DNA of 27,346 nt from JAHJFW01 sp038065635 (lineage in GTDB: Bacteria; Patescibacteriota; Patescibacteriia; 2-12-FULL-60-25): the NCBI GenBank assembly GCA_038065635.1, contig JBBTQP010000028.1:1-27346 (forward strand), in the 5' to 3' direction. The stretch's first letter is position 1. Each line of letters starts with the position of its first letter. The notes under the pieces are model-generated. The model was not told the origin of the DNA and made no database searches. It was given only the letters and a program-made list of their open reading frames with translations. The translations under genes were made by a program, and so were the position numbers. Below, one piece after another: positions 19,089 to 27,346 of the stretch.

Positions 19089-19802
19089 ATGACAAAAGTT
19101 TCTAAGACGGCGATAAAAACAAAGGTTTCAACGCAAACCGCGATAATGGTTGGTGTAGTTGCCTTGGCCGCGTTTGGTATTGCCGCGTATGGATATGGTT
19201 TCGGGTTTGGTGTAAAACCAAGCGTGATTCAAAATGTCCGGAACTCGGCAATTGCTCCTGAGCGAACGGAGAAGGTGGTATCACCTTGTAAGTCACTTGA
19301 ATATTTTTGGCCATATCCTGGTAAGGGACTTACTAACGCAGTAAAAAAAGAGTTGGGATATGGAGGTACGTGGATAGACGGAGAAATGATCCTCTTTTTC
19401 AGAGCATGGTTGAAAAATACGAATATTAGTCCGGAGTGTGATATAAGAATGCAACGCGTCAGCATTTTGTCGAAAGGAAAAATCAGCGGATCCGAATACG
19501 TTCTACGGCTTAAGCGCGTATTCGCCGGAGGTGTGGAAGATTTGTCGGCATTGTCTTTGGTGAAGGTAGTCGATACGGATCCTAATCTTCCGAGCGAGTT
19601 CGTGCTTTCCGAACCTTTAATAATTCCCGCCGGTTCAAACATCGAGTTTACGATTCGGGCTATAAATCCGAAAGACAATAAAACGGGGCCTGACATTGTA
19701 AGCATAAGTCCAACGGACATCGTTCAGCGCGACAGTTTGGATCGCATGGTTGAATGGGGATTATCGGAGCCATTTGGACCGACGTCGACAGTTGTTTACT
19801 AA
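19089..19802 (+). CDS. Membrane-anchored extracellular protein, unknown function
   Basis: The 237-residue protein has a Lys/Thr-rich N-terminus, one membrane helix (18-40) ending in 'AAYGYGFGFG', and a beta-rich domain outside the cell. 'EPLIIPAGSNIEFTIRAI' resembles segments of Patescibacteria surface proteins. The N-terminal layout is shared with the protein at 20421, so the two are probably paralogous in their anchor. No promoter was found with confidence. The function is unknown; pilus- or surface-layer-associated roles are guesses. Confidence 0.7.
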   Translation: MTKVSKTAIKTKVSTQTAIMVGVVALAAFGIAAYGYGFGFGVKPSVIQNVRNSAIAPERTEKVVSPCKSLEYFWPYPGKGLTNAVKKELGYGGTWIDGEMILFFRAWLKNTNISPECDIRMQRVSILSKGKISGSEYVLRLKRVFAGGVEDLSALSLVKVVDTDPNLPSEFVLSEPLIIPAGSNIEFTIRAINPKDNKTGPDIVSISPTDIVQRDSLDRMVEWGLSEPFGPTSTVVY

Positions 19803-19818
19803 TCTCGGAAGCGTTTAG

Positions 19819-19854
19819 AAAAAAGCCCGTCCTTGAGATTTTGTAGTACGGGCT
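19819..19854 (-). terminator. Rho-independent terminator of the 157-aa gene
   Basis: On the minus strand AGCCCGT (19854-19848) pairs with ACGGGCT (19830-19824), followed by TTTTTT. The stop codon TAG (19855-19853) is within the stem. Confidence 0.75.
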
Positions 19855-20326
19855 AGTTGATGGCGTGGAGGTCCTCCGGAATGGAGAAAGTCCTTCTGTA
19901 TTTGTGTGGGTTGCGCGTCGTCTCGATGCGGACGGAGGTAAGTTGTGGCCTGAACCGTCCACACAGTGAGGCGCAGGCGAGAGCCGTGTTGACGTTGTCT
20001 TCACGCGGCGTGATTTGGATCACGCAGAGCTTTGCATCCACGGCCTGTACTCTGCAGTCGAACGTCGCATCATCGTCCAGCGTGATGCGTACCCGGACGT
20101 GTTTTTTCCAGAGATCCTCCTGCAGCAACGGGCCTCTGTACCGTAGCCGGATGGTTGGAGGGCGAGACGAGGGAGGATTAGAAAGCGCGGCGCCAGTGAG
20201 TATGAGCGAGCGCAGTTCCACGGAGACATCGCGACGTTCAGCGTTATTATTTTTTTCTGACTCCGCGTCCTGTTGTGTTGCAGTGTTTTGCTCAACGTTG
20301 ATTCGACGTTTCACGCATCCGCACAT
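19853..20326 (-). CDS. Hypothetical 157-aa protein in a self-contained transcription unit
   Basis: I do not recognise this protein. It starts 'MCGCVKRRINVEQ', has a polar asparagine-rich region (10-30), a proline-rich linker (51-57), and a likely beta-barrel-like stretch 'KKHVRVRITLDDDATFDCRV' (74-93). It has no signal peptide. The start at 20326 is fixed by GGAGG (20336-20332) 5 bases upstream, one of very few Shine-Dalgarno sites in the window; a longer frame from 20371 is less likely. It has a near-consensus promoter (20358-20386) and its own terminator. It lies on the opposite strand between two related surface genes and seems richer in G+C, which suggests insertion. An overlapping plus-strand frame (19857-20402) is rejected. 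Confidence 0.7.
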   Translation of the reverse strand: MCGCVKRRINVEQNTATQQDAESEKNNNAERRDVSVELRSLILTGAALSNPPSSRPPTIRLRYRGPLLQEDLWKKHVRVRITLDDDATFDCRVQAVDAKLCVIQITPREDNVNTALACASLCGRFRPQLTSVRIETTRNPHKYRRTFSIPEDLHAIN

Positions 20327-20357
20327 GAGTACCTCCAAAAGAACGGGTTGCGCGGAT

Positions 20358-20386
20358 TGTATATCATGCATTATTCAGCTTATCAA
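20358..20386 (-). promoter_or_regulatory. Promoter of the 157-aa gene
   Basis: On the minus strand TTGATA (20386-20381), a 17-base spacer and TATACA (20363-20358). Initiation near 20351 gives a leader of about 25 bases with the GGAGG site. Confidence 0.75.
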
Positions 20387-20405
20387 GACTGAGCCAATTT
20401 AAATA

Positions 20406-20414
20406 TGCTATACT
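20406..20414 (+). promoter_or_regulatory. Extended -10 promoter of the 20421 gene
   Basis: TGCTATACT, with the ATG (20421) 6 bases after the -10, predicts a leaderless mRNA. No clear -35 is visible. Confidence 0.55.
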
Positions 20415-20420
20415 TCGAGC

Positions 20421-21479
20421 ATGAAGAAACTATCTAAGACAAAAAATATGAAAACAATCGTAAAGACACGAACGTCCACGTCTACGTCTACGCGCGTAGC
20501 CATAGCCACAGCCGCAGTTCTCATGTTGGGACTTGCCGCATACGGACTCGGGTACGGCTTTATGCCGAAATTCAGTCCTGTTCCCAGTGCCGTTCGTTCT
20601 ACAGCGCCGTCGCCATCAAGCGGAGGAGCTCAAACGGCGACATCGCCAACACCGGGGGCGAACAAGGTCGGGCTTTTTCCGAAGAATAAGCCCAAGATAA
20701 CTGCATCAGGAATACAGAGCGCTGGTTATGGTTACACCAAAGTCGGTGATATGCATTCAAAGAAGAACATTAAACTCTATGGATTCAAAATCGAGCCAAC
20801 TTTAGATCCTCTTCAATTCGGCGTCATTCAAGTGCGTCAACTCGTTTTTAACGTTCGCATGACAGCCGGAGTTAAAATGCATTCCGTATATTTAGCGGAT
20901 AAAGATGGAAAATTAATTCATGGAATGAGCGTTGTTGCCGTTCGAAAAAGTTCACCAAATAAGTTATTCGATCTTACAGAGACAGCACCAGATGTTTCTG
21001 ATTCAAATGAATCAATAACGAGTTATCCGGAAGGAGGGAAACAGATGGATGAGTTTGATGTGATTGTTTCGGGTCCCGGGTTGACGGAACTAAAGCCGGA
21101 AGGCATTCAAGCTACTTTGCGTGGCAAAGTTGACGGCTCTGAAGTTAACAAATCGTCCGTGATAAGCGTTATGGTTGATATGTATGCGACTGGCATAGAG
21201 CCACCATATGGTGGATATATAGTACATCAAAGAAAATATGCGCAGAATCCGGCAAATGTACTGGCTGTAACCCCAGCTTCCGTTAGCGTGCTTTATTTAT
21301 TAATTGCCGATTCGCCAGTCGATACTGAGCCGAAAAATGTGCGGCCTGATTATTTGCATTGGTGTCCGACCATTTGGTCAGACAGCTCTGCTAAGAACCA
21401 CAGTAGTATCATTAAAGTATCTAAAGATTGGTTTTGTTTGAACGGATTGCTAGGGACGATGTATTTGTCTGAAAGTTGA
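20421..21479 (+). CDS. Membrane-anchored surface protein of CPR type
   Basis: The 352-residue protein has a Lys/Thr/Ser-rich N-terminus, one membrane helix (26-47) ending in 'AAYGLGYGFMPK', a Pro/Ser/Ala linker (50-85), and a beta-rich extracellular part. It ends with 'CPTIWSDSSAKNHSS' and 'DWFCLNGLLG', a segment I associate with surface proteins of Patescibacteria ('IWSD...H...DW'). It shares its N-terminal anchor layout with the protein at 19089. The ligand and role are unknown; it is likely displayed on the cell surface. Confidence 0.75.
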   Translation: MKKLSKTKNMKTIVKTRTSTSTSTRVAIATAAVLMLGLAAYGLGYGFMPKFSPVPSAVRSTAPSPSSGGAQTATSPTPGANKVGLFPKNKPKITASGIQSAGYGYTKVGDMHSKKNIKLYGFKIEPTLDPLQFGVIQVRQLVFNVRMTAGVKMHSVYLADKDGKLIHGMSVVAVRKSSPNKLFDLTETAPDVSDSNESITSYPEGGKQMDEFDVIVSGPGLTELKPEGIQATLRGKVDGSEVNKSSVISVMVDMYATGIEPPYGGYIVHQRKYAQNPANVLAVTPASVSVLYLLIADSPVDTEPKNVRPDYLHWCPTIWSDSSAKNHSSIIKVSKDWFCLNGLLGTMYLSES

Positions 21480-21542
21480 AGGATTGTGTTTTGATTTATA
21501 TCGCTTCACGCCCACTCGTCGTCGTGTTACAAATGGAGTGAT

Positions 21543-22667
21543 ATGCGAATCGGAATTGACGCGCGGATGATGTCCGCGCAAACGTCGCGGGGGATAGGGC
21601 GGTATGTTGAGGAATTGGTGCGAGCAATGATAGCGGTGGAACCGGAACACAGATATGTTCTAGTGACGCGCCGGTCTATTCATCCTTTTTCATCCAATCC
21701 GTCCGTTGAAACCGTAGTGGCAGACGTGCCTTGGTACGGTATTCGAGAGCAGATCGAAATGCCGGGAATTTTTCGTAATCTCAAATGTGACGTTCTACAT
21801 GTGCCGCACTGGAACGTTCCGGTATTAACGTCTGGACCCATCGTTATCACGATTCATGACCTGCTCTTGCGTCACGAGCCCAAGAGCACGCGGCTTTCAA
21901 CGCGAGGCCCGATCGTATCAGCGATAAAACGCTTGGGCTATCGAATTACTCTTGCCGCCGCTCTAATGCACGCGAAAGCTATTTTAGTTCCGACGAAATT
22001 CGTCGCCAATGATTTGCGCGACCTTTATCCAAGTGCGAGTTCGAAAATAGTGGTTACCGGAGAAGGGATAAGCGAGAGGACGCCATTTGCGGAAGACGTG
22101 ACTCCAAAACCGCCGCGACAAGACTATCTTCTCTACGTCGGTTCCGCATATCCGCACAAAGGGCTTGATTTGCTTTTGGACGCATGGGGAGAGTTGGAGG
22201 TGAAACATCCGTCACTTCACCTTAAAATCGCAGGATCGGAAGACGTGTTTATGCAGCGGTTGAAAATTGAGGCGCAGCGCCGCGGATTGCCGCGTGTAGA
22301 ATTTTTGGGATACGTGGGCGACGAGAGTTTGGCGAAGCTGTATCACGAAGCGGTCGCATTGGTTATGCCTTCTCGTTTTGAGGGGTTTGGACTTACACCG
22401 CTCGAAGCGATTCAGGCCGGTTGTCCGGTTGTCTCGTCCGATGCGGCGGCGCTCGTAGAGGTGTTGGGCGAAGACGGCGCTTTTTTCTTTCAATCAGGCT
22501 CAAAGAATGATATACTTTCCGCCATCGAACGCGTGCTGGCGGATCAAGTCGCGGCGCGAGAAAAAACAAAAAGAATTCTTCCGATTTTACAAGCGAATCA
22601 TGATTGGAAGAAGGCGGCATCGTTAACATTAGGAGCGTACGACAAGACGAGATTAATCAAAACTTAA
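21543..22667 (+). CDS. Glycosyltransferase, GT4 family (GT-B fold)
   Basis: The 374-residue enzyme transfers a sugar from a nucleotide donor to a surface glycan or lipid. The N-terminal domain has 'MRIGIDARMM' and 'GIGRYVEELVRAM'. The C-terminal donor domain has 'LLYVGSAYPHKGLDLLLDAW' (196-215), 'FLGYVGDESLAKLYHEA' (254-270) and the E-x7-E motif 'EGFGLTPLE' (280-288). GGAGTG lies about 7 bases upstream of the ATG and may be a ribosome binding site. It heads the operon with the DUF4012 and Ig-like proteins (2-base spacing), which points to a cell-envelope function. Donor and acceptor cannot be named. Confidence 0.92.
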   Translation: MRIGIDARMMSAQTSRGIGRYVEELVRAMIAVEPEHRYVLVTRRSIHPFSSNPSVETVVADVPWYGIREQIEMPGIFRNLKCDVLHVPHWNVPVLTSGPIVITIHDLLLRHEPKSTRLSTRGPIVSAIKRLGYRITLAAALMHAKAILVPTKFVANDLRDLYPSASSKIVVTGEGISERTPFAEDVTPKPPRQDYLLYVGSAYPHKGLDLLLDAWGELEVKHPSLHLKIAGSEDVFMQRLKIEAQRRGLPRVEFLGYVGDESLAKLYHEAVALVMPSRFEGFGLTPLEAIQAGCPVVSSDAAALVEVLGEDGAFFFQSGSKNDILSAIERVLADQVAAREKTKRILPILQANHDWKKAASLTLGAYDKTRLIKT

Positions 22668-22669
22668 GC

Positions 22670-25315
22670 ATGAATTTTAATGATGACAAAATTTGCGTCG
22701 AACTCGAGTCGCAATTAGCGAGCGTCATTGAACAAGACGGCATCACGATGATTTCACCGGAAGGTGTTCGTCGGCGTGCTCGAAGGATAAAGCAACAGAG
22801 AGTTCGAAGCGCTCCGTGGATTCCGGAATTTTCAGAAATGCCGGAATCGTCCAATTCGGACAATGTTAAGGATCTCGATGTTGAGTCGATCGGTTTGTTG
22901 ATTCAGGGCGTTCAAGCAAAGCCGGAACGCGAAATTATGATAATTAGGGAAGAGCGGCCGCGGAGCGATTATGTGATTTCGTTAAAACAGATTTTGCTAT
23001 CTCGGACGTCCGAGTCCGTCGACGAGCGTTTTTCATGGGACGCGGCAATGGTGGAAGAGCGGGAGTATTTTTCAGGCGCGACAGAAGCCGGAGTGTACGG
23101 TACGTTTACGCAGGATCTAACTTTTGAAGGTTTTGACCCGCGAACGTTTTCGGAGCAATTTACTCCGCAGGATTTTTTTGATGCGCACAGAAGCGTTTAT
23201 GGAAGTACGCGGCGCGCGTCCGATGCGTTGCAATCAATCGCAACCGAAACGCTAGGACTGTTTCACAGAACCAAGCGCATCGAAAGAGACGTGAAAGAGC
23301 TTCCGAGTTCCATGAAAGCGACCGTCGAAGTTTCTTCGTTCTCGCCGTTTCGCGCTCTTGCCGGATTTGTCGGACTGTTGCTCGTAATCACGATTCCGGC
23401 TAACGCGATCACGTTATATCGTTCGCTCGTATCGGCGTCGGAAGCTACAGCCGGAGTCAGTCAGACGGCGGTTAATGAGCTATTGGCTGCAAAGAATGCG
23501 AATCAGGCGCCGGAGGCGGGAGCGTCACTCAAACTCGCATCCAGTCATTTTCGTGAAGCCGACGCAATGCTCGGCGAATCCAGCGCGCTCGCTGTCGGAC
23601 TCGCTTCCGTGATGCCATCAACATATCGTTCGGCTCGCGCGCTTTTAGAAGCCGGCGACAAAGCGAGCCAGGCAGGCGCGATTTTCGTGACAGGATTTGA
23701 AAAGGTTTTTTCAGATTCGAGCAGACGATTGGATGAGAGGTTGGATGCTTTAGCGGATTATTCCAGAGCCGCCATGCCTTTGCTTTCAGATGCGAGTCGC
23801 GCGGCTGCAAGCGTGAAATCAGACGCCATCCCCGAAGATAAGCGTGAGGAGTTTTCAAAACTTCAGGATCGTCTCGAATCTTCAACGCAAGCCGTGCGCG
23901 ACATGGCCGGTCTGGCGGATCTGTTATCGCGTTTGGTCGGAAAAAACATTTCTCAAACATACCTTTTCGTTTTTCAAAACAATACCGAACTTCGACCTTC
24001 CGGAGGATTTATGGGATCAGTGGCGGAAGTGTCTTTTGATAGAGGTTCTGTAAAATCAATCAAAGTCCCTCCAGGCGGAACGTACGACATAAAAGGCCAG
24101 CTGTTGGCGCACGTCATTTCTCCAGATCCTTTGCATTTGATAAACCCGCACTGGCAATTTCAGGACTCGAATTGGTTTCCGGATTTTCCAACGAGCGCGC
24201 GGAAGATGCTTTGGTTTTGGAGCAAATCAGGACAACCGACGCAGAATGGCGTAATTTCCATCAACGCTTCATTGGTCGAACGAATTTTGGAAATAACAGG
24301 ACCCATCGACATGCCTGAATACGGAAAAGTGATCGACAAGAGTAATTTTATGTTGGAGACGCAAAAAGCCGTCGAGCTTGAATACGATAAGCAAGCGAAT
24401 ACGCCAAAGAAATTTATCGGCGATTTGACGCAGGAGATGATGAAACGTCTCAAAAATTTATCGAAAGACGAATGGCTTAAAGCCGGCGCTATAGTTTCGG
24501 ACGCGCTCCGAACAAAAGATGTTCAGGTATATCTAACAAATGAAGAAGACGAGGCGCAGATCGAGCGTTATGGCTGGAACGGTCTGATGAAACCTACGGA
24601 CGGGGACAGTCTCGCGGTAATAGAAGCCAACATTGCGGGACAGAAAACCGACGGAGTGATAGACGAATCGGTCGAGCACGTAGCCGAAGTGCAGAAGGAT
24701 GGTTCAATCATAGATACTGTTACATTGACGCGTACTCATAACGGCAAAAAAGGCGAGTTGTTCAGAGGCGTTAGAAACGTTTCGTATGTTCGCGTGTATG
24801 TTCCATTGGGAAGTCGGCTAATTTTTGCGGAAGGATTTAACACGCCATCGGTCGCTTTGTTCAAAAATCCTGACGAGGATTATCAGCCGGATCCTCTTCT
24901 TGCGCAGGTTGAAGTTGCCGGTGAAAGTCTTGGAGATGCAAGTATAAAGACAGAAGGCGATCGAACTGTGTTCGGAGGATGGGCGCAGCTCGATCCCGGC
25001 GAAACCCAAACTTTGAAATATCGTTATCGTCTGCCGTTCACCGTACGTGATTTGTACGCGCGGCTTGAAGCGTCACCGAATGAGTCCGGCTCTACGGATA
25101 GATCCAGCTATTCTTTATTATTGACAAGCCAGTCCGGAAAAAGTTCAAGAAAACTGACTACGTCATTGGTGTTTCCGTCCGATTGGAATCTCGTATGGTC
25201 TCACGGTCTTGAAGAAACACGGAGTGGAACCGTTTATTCCGGTAATTGGGATCAGGATATCGCCGTCGCCGCATTGCTTGATTCTTCTTTCAAAGAAGTC
25301 GGACAGGTTCGATAA
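22670..25315 (+). CDS. DUF4012 membrane protein
   Basis: This 881-residue protein has a cytoplasmic region of about 225 residues, charged and with low complexity, one membrane helix (229-250), a helical extracellular stalk (255-425), and the DUF4012 domain starting near 430 with 'YLFVFQNNTELRPSGGFMGS'. Further conserved pieces are 'GTYDIKGQL', 'NWFPDFPTSARKM' and 'GVISINASLVERILEITGPI'. DUF4012 is frequent in Patescibacteria and some actinobacteria; its activity is not established. The start at 22670, two bases after the glycosyltransferase stop, is preferred over an in-frame ATG at 22604. The C-terminal 200 residues look like a beta-sandwich. The context suggests envelope glycan or polymer handling. 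Confidence 0.88.
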   Translation: MNFNDDKICVELESQLASVIEQDGITMISPEGVRRRARRIKQQRVRSAPWIPEFSEMPESSNSDNVKDLDVESIGLLIQGVQAKPEREIMIIREERPRSDYVISLKQILLSRTSESVDERFSWDAAMVEEREYFSGATEAGVYGTFTQDLTFEGFDPRTFSEQFTPQDFFDAHRSVYGSTRRASDALQSIATETLGLFHRTKRIERDVKELPSSMKATVEVSSFSPFRALAGFVGLLLVITIPANAITLYRSLVSASEATAGVSQTAVNELLAAKNANQAPEAGASLKLASSHFREADAMLGESSALAVGLASVMPSTYRSARALLEAGDKASQAGAIFVTGFEKVFSDSSRRLDERLDALADYSRAAMPLLSDASRAAASVKSDAIPEDKREEFSKLQDRLESSTQAVRDMAGLADLLSRLVGKNISQTYLFVFQNNTELRPSGGFMGSVAEVSFDRGSVKSIKVPPGGTYDIKGQLLAHVISPDPLHLINPHWQFQDSNWFPDFPTSARKMLWFWSKSGQPTQNGVISINASLVERILEITGPIDMPEYGKVIDKSNFMLETQKAVELEYDKQANTPKKFIGDLTQEMMKRLKNLSKDEWLKAGAIVSDALRTKDVQVYLTNEEDEAQIERYGWNGLMKPTDGDSLAVIEANIAGQKTDGVIDESVEHVAEVQKDGSIIDTVTLTRTHNGKKGELFRGVRNVSYVRVYVPLGSRLIFAEGFNTPSVALFKNPDEDYQPDPLLAQVEVAGESLGDASIKTEGDRTVFGGWAQLDPGETQTLKYRYRLPFTVRDLYARLEASPNESGSTDRSSYSLLLTSQSGKSSRKLTTSLVFPSDWNLVWSHGLEETRSGTVYSGNWDQDIAVAALLDSSFKEVGQVR

Positions 25316-25328
25316 AATCCATCAGCTC

Positions 25329-27191
25329 ATGAAGAAAAAAAGTATCATAAACACGAATGCGGAAGAGATCGAATCGAGCTTGACGGCTATTTATCAGGAT
25401 GAAGGCGGAAAAATTCCGGATCTTACAAAACTGGATCCCAGGAAATCCCGTTGGTGGTTGTACGCTTTGTTTGCTGGAATGGCGTTCGTGATCGTCCTCG
25501 TAAGCGCGGCGTGGGCCGGTTTTTCTTTTTTCAAACCGTTTCGAGGATTTACCGGGCAAGGACTTGAAATACAGATAGAAGGTCCGGAAAAAGTTTCGCT
25601 TGGCCAGGAAACGACTTACTTTATAAATTACCGAAACAGAACTTCCGAACCAATCGCGTCAGCGCAGCTTCGTGTGAGTTTTCCGTCGGATTTTATCGTA
25701 GAAAAGACAGAACCGATGCCAACAGGAGACGGACTGAGTTGGAAGTTGGGCGCCATGCCTGTCGAGGGAAGGGGAACGATAACAGTTAAGGGAGTTTTTA
25801 CAGGAGCGTTGGGTACCACAACAGCCGTGCAAGTCGTAGGAAATTACCGTCCAGGATCGTTTAATAGTGACTTTGAGGCGTTGGCGACAAAGGTTATAAA
25901 TTACGCAAACAGCGTTTTAAGCGGCATCCTCGTAGTTCCAAGTAAGGCGCTGCCGGGCGATAGAATTGCTTTTCGTTATACTGTGCAAAATGACGGAGAA
26001 TCGCCCATTGAAGGGCTTGAGACGCGTTTGACTTTGCCGGAAGGTTTTCAATTGGAATCCACGTCAACGGAAGGTGCGCTCGATGGAAGAGTTTGGCGTT
26101 TGCCGTTGCCGACGTTGGCTGAAGGGGCGTCGACCACCGTACGGATTTTTGGTCGTTTCGCTTCGAACATTTCCGGTGAAGCTCATATCATCGCAGAAGC
26201 CGGACGGTTAACTTTGGATGGCGCATTTTTACCCAGCCAACGCGCAGAAACTTCGTTCACAGTACTTGCCGGTGATCTCGCATTGAAGTTGGTCGTAAAC
26301 GGAAGCGATACGGACATGACAATAAATTATGGCATTCCATTGCGATTTGGGATTTCATACGAGAACACTTCTTCCGAAGATTTGCGCGACGTGACTTTGC
26401 GGTTGCGTTTTGAAAACGTTACAAGTACGGAGACGCGAGATCCAATTGATTGGTTATCTATTCAAGACAGCGCCAGCGGAACGCGAAAAGGGAAGGTTGT
26501 TACATGGGACAAAAGTCGGATTGTTGCGCTCAAACGGCTTCCGCCGCACGAAGACGGATTTATCGATCTTAGCGCGTTTGGAGTAAAAAGCGCCGCAGGT
26601 TCGGAAACGCTCGGAATGCGCGTGACTTTGGAGGCGGATGTAGGTGGAGTCGGATCGGAAAAGGTAAATAGAACGGTTCAGACTACGCCGTTGACGTTTA
26701 GGTATCTCACGGACGCGACAATGGGCGCAGAAGCCAGATACTCATCAGAAGAGGGCGCGATAATCGGATCCGGTCCTTTACCTCCGGTCGTAGGAAAGGA
26801 AACCATATATCGCATACAGTGGACGGTTGATAAACATTTTCATGAATTGAAAGACATGAAGTTCAGCGCGGTTTTGCCAAAGATCGCGACTTGGTCGGAT
26901 GGTACTTTGGTTGACGCCGGTGAAATCGCTTACGACGAAAATTCGCGAACCGTAACCTGGACGCTGAATCGCATGCCGGTCGACGTCAGCCGCGTTGAAG
27001 CGGATTTTTCCGTGAAGATCACACCGACGGAAGCGGATGCCAATCGTTTTGCGCAACTTTTAGGCGAGACGAAGTTTGAGGCAACGGATACCGGAACCGC
27101 TTCAACGTTCGCGCAAACATCTCCTGCAATCACGACCGACTTACAAAACGACGAGTCCGCTGAAGGAAAGGGAGTGGTGCGTAATCAGTAG
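25329..27191 (+). CDS. Membrane-anchored protein with repeated DUF11/Ig-like domains
   Basis: The 620-residue protein has a short cytoplasmic tail with 'NAEEIESSLTAIY', a membrane helix (43-64), and four or so DUF11/Ig-like segments. The recurring pattern is 'YFINYRNRTSEPIASAQLRVSFP', 'RYTVQNDGESPIEGLETRLTLP' and 'GISYENTSSEDLRDVTLRLRF'. It is likely an elongated extracellular rod. The start at 25329 follows the DUF4012 stop by 13 bases; a longer frame from 25209 would overlap that gene by 107 bases. It is the third gene of the operon and may work with the DUF4012 protein at the cell surface. Confidence 0.82.
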   Translation: MKKKSIINTNAEEIESSLTAIYQDEGGKIPDLTKLDPRKSRWWLYALFAGMAFVIVLVSAAWAGFSFFKPFRGFTGQGLEIQIEGPEKVSLGQETTYFINYRNRTSEPIASAQLRVSFPSDFIVEKTEPMPTGDGLSWKLGAMPVEGRGTITVKGVFTGALGTTTAVQVVGNYRPGSFNSDFEALATKVINYANSVLSGILVVPSKALPGDRIAFRYTVQNDGESPIEGLETRLTLPEGFQLESTSTEGALDGRVWRLPLPTLAEGASTTVRIFGRFASNISGEAHIIAEAGRLTLDGAFLPSQRAETSFTVLAGDLALKLVVNGSDTDMTINYGIPLRFGISYENTSSEDLRDVTLRLRFENVTSTETRDPIDWLSIQDSASGTRKGKVVTWDKSRIVALKRLPPHEDGFIDLSAFGVKSAAGSETLGMRVTLEADVGGVGSEKVNRTVQTTPLTFRYLTDATMGAEARYSSEEGAIIGSGPLPPVVGKETIYRIQWTVDKHFHELKDMKFSAVLPKIATWSDGTLVDAGEIAYDENSRTVTWTLNRMPVDVSRVEADFSVKITPTEADANRFAQLLGETKFEATDTGTASTFAQTSPAITTDLQNDESAEGKGVVRNQ

Positions 27192-27196
27192 CCCCA

Positions 27197-27225
27197 TTGA
27201 CCAAGCGGTAGTTTCGTCGTACTCT
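27197..27225 (+). promoter_or_regulatory. tRNA-Arg promoter
   Basis: TTGACC (27197-27202), a 17-base spacer and TACTCT (27220-27225), 13 bases before the tRNA 5' end. It overlaps a tRNA-like fragment (27191-27235). Confidence 0.65.
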
Positions 27226-27238
27226 CCTGCCACGTCAT

Positions 27239-27310
27239 GCGTCCTTAGCTCAACGGATAGAGCACCGGTCTTCGGAACCGGTAATGTGGGTTCGATTCCC
27301 TCAGGGCGCA
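27239..27310 (+). tRNA. tRNA-Arg (anticodon UCG)
   Basis: Acceptor GCGTCCT/AGGGCGC (one G-T pair), D arm GCTC...GAGC, anticodon stem CCGGT/ACCGG with loop CTTCGGA (anticodon TCG), T arm GTGGG-TTCGATT-CCCTC with one T-T mismatch, and discriminator A. CCA is not encoded. Confidence 0.92.
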
Positions 27311-27313
27311 AAA

Positions 27314-27344
27314 GTAAAAATCCCATTTTAGATGGGATTTTTAC
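27314..27344 (+). terminator. Terminator after tRNA-Arg
   Basis: A perfect 13-bp stem pairs GTAAAAATCCCAT with ATGGGATTTTTAC around TTTAG, with the T-run in the 3' arm. Confidence 0.88.
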
Positions 27345-27346
27345 GT

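Noticed and set aside
19857..20402. Plus-strand frame opposite the 157-aa gene
   Set aside because: Ser/Cys-rich composition; the minus strand has the promoter, RBS and terminator.
27141..27326. Minus-strand frame over tRNA-Arg
   Set aside because: tRNA antisense artefact.

Overview
The window looks like a fragment of a Patescibacteria (Candidate Phyla Radiation) chromosome, most likely from a Parcubacteria-type lineage. The reasons are: a DUF4012 membrane protein in an operon with a glycosyltransferase and an Ig/DUF11-like partner; surface proteins with C-terminal segments typical of this group; almost no Shine-Dalgarno sites but several sigma70-like promoters placed so that the mRNA would start at or next to the ATG; many intergenic MITE-like repeats; and the standard code, with TGA used as stop. 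Two 100-N runs (3857-3956 and 17260-17359) show that the sequence is a scaffold.

Layout. Positions 1-3252 hold a 42-bp tandem repeat array and a 1000-aa secreted YCF48/Ig-like protein. A bidirectional terminator palindrome separates this from rplS on the minus strand. After the first gap comes an AT-rich, tightly packed block: a 5'-truncated CYTH (thiamine-triphosphatase-like) gene, a nucleoside-phosphorylase-fold protein and exonuclease III. From 6335 to 8007 the minus strand carries a tRNA-Ile(UAU)-RluA-type pseudouridine synthase-cytidylate kinase unit. Then follow a repeat composite, archease, HicBA, hflX (minus), a RelE-type toxin-antitoxin pair, a DUF1059 gene, a nucleotide-sugar reductase and a proton-pumping pyrophosphatase. 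Positions 14332-15918 carry a small conserved-looking protein, a metalloprotease-like protein, a three-Cys ferredoxin and an FAD/NAD oxidoreductase. A nucleotidyltransferase with a 59-aa overlapping partner is on the minus strand. A tRNA cluster (Ile-GAU, Pro, Gly, Phe) ends in a strong terminator next to the second gap, which lies inside a 129-bp repeat array. The rest holds a GIY-YIG protein, a membrane-tethered single-ring Clp ATPase, two related membrane-anchored surface proteins flanking an opposite-strand gene with its own promoter, RBS and terminator, the glycosyltransferase-DUF4012-Ig operon, and tRNA-Arg.

How it fits together. The housekeeping functions are translation (rplS, hflX, five and more tRNA genes, pseudouridylation), nucleotide metabolism (cytidylate kinase, PPase) and redox. 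They are interleaved with cell-surface genes, two toxin-antitoxin modules and a low-GC block that looks acquired. The best candidates for something undescribed are the AT-rich triphosphatase/phosphorylase/nuclease operon, the D1-only membrane Clp ATPase, the isolated 157-aa gene at 19853-20326, and the repeat families that contribute promoter elements and coding sequence.
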